Assembly: GCA_048594375.1 (NCBI GenBank)
Contig: JBMDXK010000039.1
Span: forward strand, 1-51,122
DNA: 51,122 bases
Source: JBMDXK01 sp048594375
GTDB lineage: Bacteria > Pseudomonadota > Alphaproteobacteria > Rhizobiales > Methylopilaceae
Direction of reading: 5' to 3'
Of the stretch, positions 44,268 to 51,122 are shown piece after piece (position 1 is the first letter of the stretch; each line of letters begins with the position of its first letter). The notes below the pieces were generated by a model that was given only the letters and a program-made list of their open reading frames with translations, was not told where the DNA came from and did no database searches. The position numbers and the translations under genes are program-made.

Positions 44268-45854
44268 TTAAAAGGTTAAAGGCTTTGCCTGCCGTACATG
44301 AGGCAAACCGCGCACCGTTTCAAGAACACTATTACTCACAGGGCTATCAATTTGCACCAAAGCAATGGCGCTGCCGCCAGGCGCATCGCGACCCAAAGCA
44401 AAGGTTGCAATATTCACGCCTGAATCACCCAATAGTGAAGCAAACTTACCAATAAAGCCAGGCTTGTCTTCGTTAGTAATGTAGATCATGTATGGCGCAA
44501 AATCAGCATCCACTTTAATGCCTTTAATTTCAGTGATGCGTGGCTTGCCATCCGCAAATACTGTACCCACAACCGCACGCTCCTGATGCTCCATCACCAC
44601 ATTGAACGTGATAAGCGAGTCATAATCGCCGGTAGCTTCACGGGTGATTTCCTCAACTGCAATACCACGCTCACGGGCAAGCGCTGGTGCAGAAACAACA
44701 TTCACGCTTTCCAGCATGGGGCGCAGCAGACCGGCAATTGCAGAAGCCGTCAGCGCCTTTGTTTTCATTTGCGCCACAGCACCTTCATAGATGATCTGTA
44801 CTTTAACAATGTTGGTGTCGGTCAACTGACCCGCAAAAGAACCGAGCTTTTCAGCCAATGCAATGAAGGGCTTCAAACGGGGCGCTTCTTCAGCCGTGAT
44901 GGATGGGAAGTTGATGGAATTGGTGATCGCGCCACGTAACAAATAATCAGAAATCTGTTCCGCAACCTGGAGCGCCACATTTTCCTGCGCTTCATTCGTA
45001 GAGGCGCCCAGATGCGGAGTGCAAACCACATCTGCACGACCAAATAAAGGATGCTCTGTTGCAGGCTCAACGGCAAACACATCAAGCGCAGCACCCGCAA
45101 CATGGCCGCTATCGAGCGCATCTTTCAGAGCTTCTTCATCAATCAGGCCGCCGCGCGCGCAGTTAATAATGCGAACACCTGTTTTGGTTTTCGCAAGATT
45201 TTCACGAGAAAGCACGTTTTTGGTTTTTTCAGTCAAAGGTACATGCAAAGTGATAAAATCAGCGCGTGCCAGCAATTCGTCCAGTTCGACTTTTTCCACG
45301 CCCAGATCATTGGCGCGCTCTGGAGAGAGAAACGGGTCAAATGCAATAACGCGCATACGCAGGCCAACAGCACGTTCGGCAACAATACCCCCAATATTTC
45401 CGCAGCCGATAATACCAAGTGTTTTTGCAGTGATTTCAACACCCATAAAACGGTTTTTTTCCCATTTTCCCGCCTGCGTTGAGGCATCCGCTGCCGGAAT
45501 TTCACGGGCTAGCGCAAACATCATCGCAATGGCGTGTTCCGCCGTCGTAATAGAATTGCCGAAGGGCGTGTTCATGACAATCACACCCTGCGCCGTGGCG
45601 GCAGGGATATCAACATTATCAACGCCAATACCGGCGCGACCCACAACTTTCAAATTCTTGGCATTGGCCAGAATTTTATCGGTCACTTTTGTGGCTGAAC
45701 GAATAGCCAGACCATCGTACTGACCAATCACTTCAGCGAGCTTTTCCTTATCTTTGCCCAAGGAAGGCTCATAGGTCACATCAATGCCGCGATCTTTGAA
45801 AATTTGCACAGCAGCAGGAGAAATAGAATCGGAAATGAGGACTTTAGGAGCCAT
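44268..45854 (-). CDS. serA: D-3-phosphoglycerate dehydrogenase SerA (long form)
   Basis: 528 residues. It oxidises 3-phosphoglycerate to 3-phosphohydroxypyruvate, the first step of serine synthesis. NAD-binding motif GIIGCGNIGGIVAERA, catalytic Arg234 (INCARGG), Glu near 263 and His281 (CTPHLGAST) are present. After residue 315 come the ASB domain and a C-terminal ACT domain (YMIYITNEDKPGFIGKFASL), as in the long Mycobacterium/Bacillus type, where serine can inhibit. The ATG at 45854 has GGAGT 8-12 bases upstream. It lies 111 bases after serC on the same strand, so the two probably share the serC leader. Confidence 0.96.
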   Translation of the reverse strand: MAPKVLISDSISPAAVQIFKDRGIDVTYEPSLGKDKEKLAEVIGQYDGLAIRSATKVTDKILANAKNLKVVGRAGIGVDNVDIPAATAQGVIVMNTPFGNSITTAEHAIAMMFALAREIPAADASTQAGKWEKNRFMGVEITAKTLGIIGCGNIGGIVAERAVGLRMRVIAFDPFLSPERANDLGVEKVELDELLARADFITLHVPLTEKTKNVLSRENLAKTKTGVRIINCARGGLIDEEALKDALDSGHVAGAALDVFAVEPATEHPLFGRADVVCTPHLGASTNEAQENVALQVAEQISDYLLRGAITNSINFPSITAEEAPRLKPFIALAEKLGSFAGQLTDTNIVKVQIIYEGAVAQMKTKALTASAIAGLLRPMLESVNVVSAPALARERGIAVEEITREATGDYDSLITFNVVMEHQERAVVGTVFADGKPRITEIKGIKVDADFAPYMIYITNEDKPGFIGKFASLLGDSGVNIATFALGRDAPGGSAIALVQIDSPVSNSVLETVRGLPHVRQAKPLTF

Positions 45855-45965
45855 CAGTATTACTCCGTTAAAGAGAAATTAAGAGGAAAACCTTCCCTGC
45901 TTTCATCTGTGTACAAAAAACACACAAACCATAAAAGCGGGGAAGTCTAAAAAAACACAGCAGGA

Positions 45966-47135
45966 TCAAGCTTTTAATGCAGATTTTGCTGTTTCAAAAG
46001 CATAGTTGAGCCAAGGGATAAGCGCTTCCAGATCAGCTGTTTCAACGGTCGCACCAGCCCATATCCGAAGACCAGAAGGAGCATCACGGTATGCGCCGAT
46101 ATCAAAAGCAACGCCTTCTTTATCCAGCAAAGTGACAATGCTCTTGGCAAATGCGGCCTGCCCTTCATCAGAAAGAGCCGTGATCGCCGGATCAACAATT
46201 TTCAGGCATACGCTGGTGTTTGAACGGGTCTCCGGCTTCACCGCAAGGAAATCAACCCAGGCAGTTTCCGCAACCCATGTGTCCAGCACTGCAAAGTTGG
46301 CATTGGATCGCGCTTGAAGAGCCTTACCGCCACCCAGAGATTTTGCCCATTCAAGGGCATCAATGTAATCTTCAACACACAACATCGAAGGCGTATTGAT
46401 GGTTTCGCCAACAAAAATACCTTCAATCAATTTGCCGCCTTTGGTCATACGGAAAATTTTCGGCAATGGCCATGCAGGCGTATAGCTTTCCAGACGCTCA
46501 ACAGCACGCGGAGAAAGAATAAGGATTCCGTGGGCGCCCTCACCACCCAGCACCTTCTGCCAAGAATAAGTGGTTACATCCAGCTTGTTCCAGTCAAGAT
46601 CCTGAGCGAATGCAGCAGATGTGGCATCACAAATGGTCAAACCTTTGCGATCCGCCTTGATCCAGTCTGCGTTTGGCACGCGCACACCGGAAGTCGTACC
46701 ATTCCAAGTGAAAACCACATCACGGTCAGTATCCACTTGAGAAAGATCAGGCAGGTGGCCGTAGGGCGCTTTAATAACACGCACATCAGGCAGCTTGAGT
46801 TGCTTTACAACATCGGTGACCCAGCCCTCGCCAAAGCTTTCCCATGCCAGCATATCAACACCGCGCTGGCCAAGCATTGTCCAAAGCGCCATCTCAACGG
46901 CACCTGTATCGGAACCTGGCACGATACCGATACGGTATTCGGCAGGAATATTGAGAATTTCACGGGTAAGATCAATCGCCTGCTTCAGCTTGGTTTTACC
47001 GATTTTTGCACGGTGCGAACGGCCAGCAGGAGTATCATCAAGAGCAGCGGTTGTCCAACCGGGGCGCTTGGCGCAAGGGCCAGAAGAGAATTCGGGACGC
47101 TGGGGACGAACGGAAGGCGCTGTAGGTGCTGTCAT
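45966..47135 (-). CDS. serC: Phosphoserine aminotransferase SerC
   Basis: 389 residues, the alphaproteobacterial/Methanosarcina-type SerC. It makes phosphoserine from 3-phosphohydroxypyruvate and glutamate using PLP; the cofactor lysine is Lys194 in SWQKVLGGEGAHG. The N-terminus has the usual PEFSSGPCAKRPGW motif and SHRAKIGKTKL. Translation is probably controlled by the leader upstream, whose last stem covers the Shine-Dalgarno GGAAAGGA. First gene of serC-serA. Confidence 0.96.
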   Translation of the reverse strand: MTAPTAPSVRPQRPEFSSGPCAKRPGWTTAALDDTPAGRSHRAKIGKTKLKQAIDLTREILNIPAEYRIGIVPGSDTGAVEMALWTMLGQRGVDMLAWESFGEGWVTDVVKQLKLPDVRVIKAPYGHLPDLSQVDTDRDVVFTWNGTTSGVRVPNADWIKADRKGLTICDATSAAFAQDLDWNKLDVTTYSWQKVLGGEGAHGILILSPRAVERLESYTPAWPLPKIFRMTKGGKLIEGIFVGETINTPSMLCVEDYIDALEWAKSLGGGKALQARSNANFAVLDTWVAETAWVDFLAVKPETRSNTSVCLKIVDPAITALSDEGQAAFAKSIVTLLDKEGVAFDIGAYRDAPSGLRIWAGATVETADLEALIPWLNYAFETAKSALKA

Positions 47136-47198
47136 GTCATCTATCCTTTCCAGATAGTTGCCTCTCGGTGGGGAGAGGTAGCCCGCACACAGCGTTAC
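47136..47198 (-). ncRNA. serC leader (cis-regulatory 5' UTR)
   Basis: On the minus strand the leader of serC folds into CCTCTC/GAGAGG (47178-47173 with 47166-47161) and a last stem CTATC/GATAG (47157-47153 with 47145-47141) whose loop holds GGAAAG, the ribosome binding site, 5 bases before the ATG. This matches the known alphaproteobacterial serC leader, in which the final stem overlaps the Shine-Dalgarno. The family match is made by eye. Its ligand or signal is not known. Confidence 0.72.
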
Positions 47199-47220
47199 TC
47201 CTGACCCGCAATCATGTCAA
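47192..47220 (-). promoter_or_regulatory. Probable sigma-70-type promoter of serC
   Basis: Minus strand: TTGACA (47220-47215), 17-base spacer, TAACGC (47197-47192). The -35 is consensus and the -10 weak. The predicted transcript start would fall just before the serC leader structure. Confidence 0.55.
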
Positions 47221-47227
47221 GTGCGAT

Positions 47228-47254
47228 GCAAAAAGCGGAGCTTACGCTCCGCTT
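47228..47254 (-). terminator. Intrinsic terminator after the Omp25-like gene
   Basis: Minus strand: AAGCGGAGC, loop GTAA, GCTCCGCTT (47254-47233), a 9-bp perfect stem followed by TTT. It lies 26 bases past the omp stop and just upstream of the serC promoter. Confidence 0.85.
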
Positions 47255-47280
47255 CATCTTCAACCCGAAATGATTGCCAA

Positions 47281-48162
47281 TTAATTTTTTACAATCAATG
47301 GCTCAAGCGGCGCCAGAGGCTGTATATCAGGCCCTTTTGCATACGTTGCACGGCCACTGCTACCAAGAGCATAGCGCAGACCTATCATGACATCATGAGA
47401 CGTAATGTCTTTGAAATGCATTGGATTATTAACAAGATTTGGACCAACAGATGGAACGATATCGCCAGTAATTCCGTCACCCAGATTGAGATAGCGGTAT
47501 GCCACATCTAAAGTGAGACGCTCGGTAATATCATACCCGAAGCCAGCATAAAGAGCCCAGGCAAAATTCCATTTGGATTTGTCGCTCGCTGTGGCAAAAC
47601 CTGCGGCCGGCACATTGGTATCGGTAAACCCACTGATAGTATTGCGGCTTGTACCCACACCGGCACCCAGATACGGCGTAAACCCATACCATGTACCCAT
47701 ATCCACATAGGCATTGGCCATCAAGAGAATTTCACTTTTACTGGCACGGTAGTCATTGGTACCATTAGGAGGTACAGCCGTTGGATTGGTGTAGCGATCA
47801 AGCCCTTTGAACTTTGACTTGAAACGGTATTCAGCAGTAGCATCGGTACGGAGCCACTGGTTCCAGCGGTACCCAACACCGGCACCTGCAAACAATGCCG
47901 AATTGAAATCTTTTTTCTCTACAGCAAAAGCTGTGAGATTAGGATCATCAAACAACACGTTGTAAAGTTCGTCAACTTGCTGATTGCTTACCCCGATATG
48001 CCCACGCAAATACCAGTTACCACCGAGTACCACAGGCTCCGGCAATGGCTCAGGCTCGACAACAGCAGGCGGAGGCAAAGCCAGATCGGCAGCATAAGCA
48101 ACGCCGGGTACAATAAGTGCAGCAATCAACGCTGCGTATGAAATAGCCTTCAGGCTGCTCAT
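47281..48162 (-). CDS. Outer membrane beta-barrel protein, Omp25/Omp31-like
   Basis: 293 residues. A signal peptide (cleaved near AYA-AD at residue 24) is followed by a Pro-rich spacer (PPPAVVEPEPLPEPV) and an eight-stranded barrel: WYLRGHIGVSNQQ at the start, AGAGVGYRWNQWLRTDATAEYRF, TPYLGAGVG, FAWALYAGFGYDITERLTLDVAYRYLNLGDG, and a barrel end at SHDVMIGLRYALG. An extra tail of about 25 residues follows the last strand. Omp25-family proteins are abundant in Brucella and relatives and link the outer membrane to peptidoglycan. GAGGG precedes the ATG at 48162. A consensus CtrA box lies 81 bases upstream. Confidence 0.82.
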   Translation of the reverse strand: MSSLKAISYAALIAALIVPGVAYAADLALPPPAVVEPEPLPEPVVLGGNWYLRGHIGVSNQQVDELYNVLFDDPNLTAFAVEKKDFNSALFAGAGVGYRWNQWLRTDATAEYRFKSKFKGLDRYTNPTAVPPNGTNDYRASKSEILLMANAYVDMGTWYGFTPYLGAGVGTSRNTISGFTDTNVPAAGFATASDKSKWNFAWALYAGFGYDITERLTLDVAYRYLNLGDGITGDIVPSVGPNLVNNPMHFKDITSHDVMIGLRYALGSSGRATYAKGPDIQPLAPLEPLIVKN

Positions 48163-48242
48163 GATACAAAATCCCTCAACGGAAGCGCGGAGATTTTATC
48201 TACCGCGGGTTATTCCACTTGAGAAAATTTAAACTTAAATAC

Positions 48243-48258
48243 TTAAGATAGACTTAAC
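48243..48258. promoter_or_regulatory. Consensus CtrA box upstream of the Omp25-like gene
   Basis: TTAA (48243-48246), seven bases, TTAAC (48254-48258): a full match to TTAA-N7-TTAAC. It lies 81 bases before the omp start codon, where a regulator could act near the promoter. CtrA controls outer membrane protein genes including omp25 in Brucella. Confidence 0.65.
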
Positions 48259-48436
48259 CTTAAAAATTAAGATGAATAATTATTTTATTTTATAAGTTAA
48301 CAGAAGTTAATTAGAATTAACAAGAATAATGTATTTAATTTAATTACTTGTTAACTATAAAATTTAACACAAAAACTTATAAATTTTGAAAAACAACGAC
48401 ATATCAACCACATAGAAAACATATATGCTTAAATTA

Positions 48437-48466
48437 ATAAAAAAAGCCGGAATTTTCATCCGGCTT
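48437..48466 (-). terminator. Intrinsic terminator after glmM
   Basis: Minus strand: AAGCCGGA (48466-48459), loop of 7, TCCGGCTT (48451-48444), then TTTTT. An 8-bp stem, 31 bases past the glmM stop. Confidence 0.85.
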
Positions 48467-48496
48467 AAAAACATAGCTACGAACGGTTCAAGCGCT

Positions 48497-49843
48497 TTAT
48501 GCCGCCGCCTCTTTGAGGGCATCAACAACGCGATCAACAATGTTTTCGATAAATTGAGCATCATCTCCTTCAGCCATCACCCGAATGACCGGCTCTGTGC
48601 CGGATGGCCGAATTAAAAGACGCCCCTGATTACCAAGCAGATCGGAAACCTCAGCAATAACGTCTTGAACACTTTCATCCTCAAGCGGTTTTCCAGAACG
48701 ATAGCGCACATTCTTCAGACATTGCGGCAAAGGCTCGAAACGGTGACAAACTTCCGATGCCCTCCCGCCCTGCCTACGAATAACAGACAGGACTTGCAGC
48801 GCAGCAACCAGACCATCACCCGTTGTGCCATAATCAGAAAGAATAATATGGCCAGACGCCTCGCCACCCACATTAAAGCCGCTCTCGCGCATCCGCTCGG
48901 AAACATACCGATCACCCACTGAAGTGCGCTCGACTGTTAGCCCACGTTTATTCAAATGCCTTTCAAATCCGAGATTAGACATGACAGTGGCCACAATTCC
49001 CGGCTTGGATAAACGGCCATCTTCTTTCCAGCTTTCCGCAATCACAGCCATAAGCTGATCTCCATCAATGGTTTGACCCCGCTCGTCAACCATCAGGACA
49101 CGATCCGCATCGCCATCCAGCGCAATACCAATGTCAGCACGCACTTCAAGCACTTTTTGGCTTAAGGCAGCCGGAGATGTTGATCCAATATCACGGTTAA
49201 TGTTGGTGCCATCCGGCTCATCGCCTATAGTAATAACCTCTGCACCCAACTCCCACAATGCATCGGGAGCAACTTTATAGCCCGCACCATTCGCGCAATC
49301 AAGAACAACGCGAAGCCCCTCAAAACTGGCATTGCGTACCAAAGTACGTTTTGCATGTTCGATATAGCGCGCATGAACGCCCTCAATGCGGCGGGCGCGC
49401 CCCAATTGCGCAGAAGGCGCAAGACGCGGCACAAGATCGGACTCGATCAATTCTTCAATCTGTAATTCCAGTTCATTGGAAAGCTTGTATCCATCAGGAT
49501 CAAAAAGCTTGATGCCATTATCCTCAAACGGATTATGCGATGCTGAAATCATCACGCCAAAATCAGCGCGCATCGATTTCGTCAGCATCGCCACCGCAGG
49601 GGTAGGCATTGGCCCAAGCAGCAAAACATCCACACCAACCGAGGTAAAGCCGGATACCAGAGCGGACTCAATCATATAGCCTGATAGGCGCGTATCTTTA
49701 CCAATCACCACCCGATGACGGTGATCGCCACGCTTGAAAGCAAGACCTGCAGCCATACCCACTTTTAACGCGATTTCGGGAGTAATCGGGAATTTATTTG
49801 CACGACCACGAATTCCATCTGTACCAAAATACCTGCGCGACAT
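48497..49843 (-). CDS. glmM: Phosphoglucosamine mutase GlmM
   Basis: 448 residues. It converts glucosamine-6-phosphate to glucosamine-1-phosphate for peptidoglycan and lipopolysaccharide. The phospho-serine is Ser102 in MISASHNPFEDNG; the metal loop is ALDGDADRVLMVDERG, the sugar loop GGEASGHIILSDY, and the phosphate loop LLIRPSGTEPVIRVM. The N-terminal MSRRYFGTDGIRG is typical of GlmM. The ATG at 49843 has GGAG 6-9 bases upstream. The usual neighbour ftsH is not visible; the upstream region is divergent. Confidence 0.96.
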   Translation of the reverse strand: MSRRYFGTDGIRGRANKFPITPEIALKVGMAAGLAFKRGDHRHRVVIGKDTRLSGYMIESALVSGFTSVGVDVLLLGPMPTPAVAMLTKSMRADFGVMISASHNPFEDNGIKLFDPDGYKLSNELELQIEELIESDLVPRLAPSAQLGRARRIEGVHARYIEHAKRTLVRNASFEGLRVVLDCANGAGYKVAPDALWELGAEVITIGDEPDGTNINRDIGSTSPAALSQKVLEVRADIGIALDGDADRVLMVDERGQTIDGDQLMAVIAESWKEDGRLSKPGIVATVMSNLGFERHLNKRGLTVERTSVGDRYVSERMRESGFNVGGEASGHIILSDYGTTGDGLVAALQVLSVIRRQGGRASEVCHRFEPLPQCLKNVRYRSGKPLEDESVQDVIAEVSDLLGNQGRLLIRPSGTEPVIRVMAEGDDAQFIENIVDRVVDALKEAAA

Positions 49844-50190
49844 GATTACTCCTGCTGTCAGCTACACATGGTAGCGCTCTTATAGATAAATAGTGTTGAA
49901 ATCATGCATCTATACCATGCTTCCACAACACTTCAATCTCTTAAGAGAACTGTGGGAAAAACAGCGCTAAATTCCAGATATTTCCATACTTTGAAGTACA
50001 TACGCGCACTCTATCGCAGATGCCGCCTTGCATTCCACCATTAACTGTTTATTAAATAACCTCCAATTGCGATATGCAGCACATGTGAATCACTTTCATG
50101 CCCAAATTCAACACTATAATTATTTTGTATTTTGGACTGAACTTGGCAGAAGATGATCTGATTCAAAAACAGAAAAGGGGATAAAAAGCG
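49844..50190. other. Divergent intergenic region between glmM and the opgC-like gene
   Basis: 347 bases without a gene. On the minus strand the glmM side can form two stem-loops: GCTAC/GTAGC (49861-49875) and a two-tier AGTGTTG/CAACACT stem (49892-49932). On the other side a TTAA-N7-TTAA word lies at 50041-50055. AAAGGGG at 50175-50180 is the ribosome site of the opgC-like gene. Confidence 0.5.
50041..50055. promoter_or_regulatory. Candidate CtrA box upstream of the opgC-like gene
   Basis: TTAA (50041-50044), seven bases, TTAA (50052-50055), followed by A instead of C. It lies 135 bases before the start codon of the opgC-like gene and about 200 from glmM. Confidence 0.45.
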
Positions 50191-51122
50191 ATGGCAGCAA
50201 AAAAACGCGATATGCGCATCGATTTTTGGCGTGGCCTGGCTCTGTTTACCATTTTCATCAACCACATTCCTGGAAATTTCTATGAAAATTTCACCCACAG
50301 AAACATCGGTGTTTCTGATTCGGCAGAATTATTCGTATTCATTTCAGGCTTCACAGCTGCTCTTGCCTACCTGCCACGGTTTTTAGCAGGGCAAACCTTG
50401 CAGCAGAGCTATAAAATTTACCGGCGTGCAGGTCAGCTTTACCTTGCCCACATCGCATCTATTGTTATAGCACTTGCGCTCTTTGCGACAGCCGCAATTT
50501 ATCTGAGTGAAGCAAGCTGGCTATCGCGCATCAATATTCAAGCGTTCATGAATGATCCCGTGCGCGGCATTATCGGGGTTGCCACATTGGGGCATCAGCT
50601 AGGCTATTTTAATATTTTGCCGATGTATATTATCTTTATGCTTATGCTGCCGTTTATTATGATATTGGCATGCAGAGATACCTTGCTGGCACTGGCAACA
50701 TCTTTTGCACTGTATATAGTCGCCCAGCTCAATGGCTGGAATATGCCGAGTTATCCAAATAATTCTGGATGGTTTTTTAATCCTTTTGCATGGCAACTGC
50801 TGTTTACTCTTGGCTTTTTCTTCGGATCGATCTATGTATCCGGAAAGAAAATACCATTCTCAACACCACTATTTTTAGTGTGTATTGCTTATTTAGGAAT
50901 GGCCGCAACCATTGCAATCGGGGGTTTTTGGCCAGAACGTAATTTCTTGGGCTTACCGGATTTTATCTCAGGGTTCGATAAAGGGAATTTAAGTCTGCCG
51001 CGCATTCTTCACTTACTGGCATTTGCGTATGTTATTGTGCAATTGCCTTTAAATCGCTGGCTTAGAAATGTCTCAGAAAATAATTTGATGGTCATTGTGG
51101 GTCGCCATGCCCTGCCTGTATT
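50191..51122 (+). CDS. OpgC-family membrane acyltransferase, N-terminal part (3' end outside window)
   Basis: 310 codons are open from the ATG at 50191 to the window end, so the gene continues. The ribosome site AAAGGGG lies 10 bases upstream. OpgC proteins are polytopic membrane proteins that add succinyl groups to periplasmic glucans in E. coli and Rhodobacter. The start reads DMRIDFWRGLALFTIFINHIPG, followed by SDSAELFVFISGFTAALAY, the signature of the family, then LGHQLGYFNILPMYIIFM and GWFFNPFAWQLLFTLGFFFG. About eight helices are visible so far. A generic acyltransferase of the same fold is possible; the FVFISGF and NPFAWQ segments favour OpgC. Confidence 0.85.
   Translation, partial: MAAKKRDMRIDFWRGLALFTIFINHIPGNFYENFTHRNIGVSDSAELFVFISGFTAALAYLPRFLAGQTLQQSYKIYRRAGQLYLAHIASIVIALALFATAAIYLSEASWLSRINIQAFMNDPVRGIIGVATLGHQLGYFNILPMYIIFMLMLPFIMILACRDTLLALATSFALYIVAQLNGWNMPSYPNNSGWFFNPFAWQLLFTLGFFFGSIYVSGKKIPFSTPLFLVCIAYLGMAATIAIGGFWPERNFLGLPDFISGFDKGNLSLPRILHLLAFAYVIVQLPLNRWLRNVSENNLMVIVGRHALPV

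Larger units (their letters stand above)
48163..48496. other. AT-rich intergenic region with omp promoter and glmM terminator
   Basis: 334 bases without a gene. It holds the promoter of the minus-strand omp gene, a cluster of TTAA and GTTAAC words, including one consensus CtrA box, and on the far side the glmM terminator. The stretch 48220-48420 is about 80 per cent AT by eye. No RNA gene is apparent. Confidence 0.55.

Noticed and set aside
46314..47204. Open frame of 296 codons antisense to serC and its leader
   Set aside because: It mirrors the codon pattern of serC, has no ribosome site, and its translation matches no family; serC itself is unmistakable.

Overview
The window reads as a chromosomal segment of an alphaproteobacterium of the order Hyphomicrobiales (Rhizobiales), probably near Brucellaceae/Bartonellaceae but with a moderate GC content (mid-40s per cent by eye, inferred). 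The evidence is a ChpT phosphotransferase, an EipA/DUF1134 envelope protein, an Omp25-type beta-barrel, a PhrB-type iron-sulfur photolyase whose four cluster cysteines fall at the same positions as in Agrobacterium PhrB, an alphaproteobacterial serC leader, and CtrA-type TTAA-N7-TTAA boxes. I see no rRNA, tRNA, CRISPR array, prophage or complete insertion sequence.

Layout. 1-4.6 kb: end of a beta/gamma-crystallin-like protein, chpT, cysQ, a YHS-domain protein, eipA and a coiled-coil membrane protein. 4.9-16.4 kb: an exopolysaccharide region with a flippase, a Wzz/GumC-like co-polymerase with a degenerate kinase domain, an O-antigen polymerase-like protein, a GT4 glycosyltransferase, a GINT1-type propeller protein, a GH5 glycosidase, a GNAT acyltransferase and a stand-alone IS5-type transposase N-terminal domain; an orphan hydrophilic protein lies inside it on the opposite strand. 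16.5-23.7 kb: bioY, an ABC-F ATPase, rRNA modification genes (rsmC, rsuA, rluD) and rpoH; a second orphan gene lies between rluD and rpoH. 23.7-29.8 kb: a small membrane protein, then a chemotaxis operon read on the minus strand in the order cheA-cheW-cheY-cheB-cheR with no receptor gene.

30-40 kb: an OmpR-type response regulator and histidine kinase followed on the same strand by a tightly packed set: FAD oxidoreductase, DUF1365, cyclopropane-fatty-acid-synthase-like methyltransferase, chalcone-isomerase-like protein, MFS transporter, DUF3833 lipoprotein, SDR and photolyase. This resembles the photo-oxidative-stress and membrane-lipid-modification sets of other alphaproteobacteria, but sits behind a two-component system. 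40-51 kb: a membrane-anchored protein, purA, a class I glutamine amidotransferase, serA and serC, an Omp25-like protein, glmM and the start of an opgC-like gene.

Regulation that can be read directly: a consensus CtrA box upstream of the outer membrane protein gene, near-consensus boxes upstream of eipA and opgC, a serC leader whose last stem covers the ribosome binding site, three convincing intrinsic terminators (after serA, omp and glmM), and further hairpins upstream of the ABC-F gene, glmM and purA. Many gene pairs overlap by ATGA, pointing to translational coupling. The observations most worth follow-up are the lipid/photolyase set behind a two-component system, the transposase-domain gene coupled to a polysaccharide acyltransferase gene, the two orphan proteins, and the CtrA boxes.
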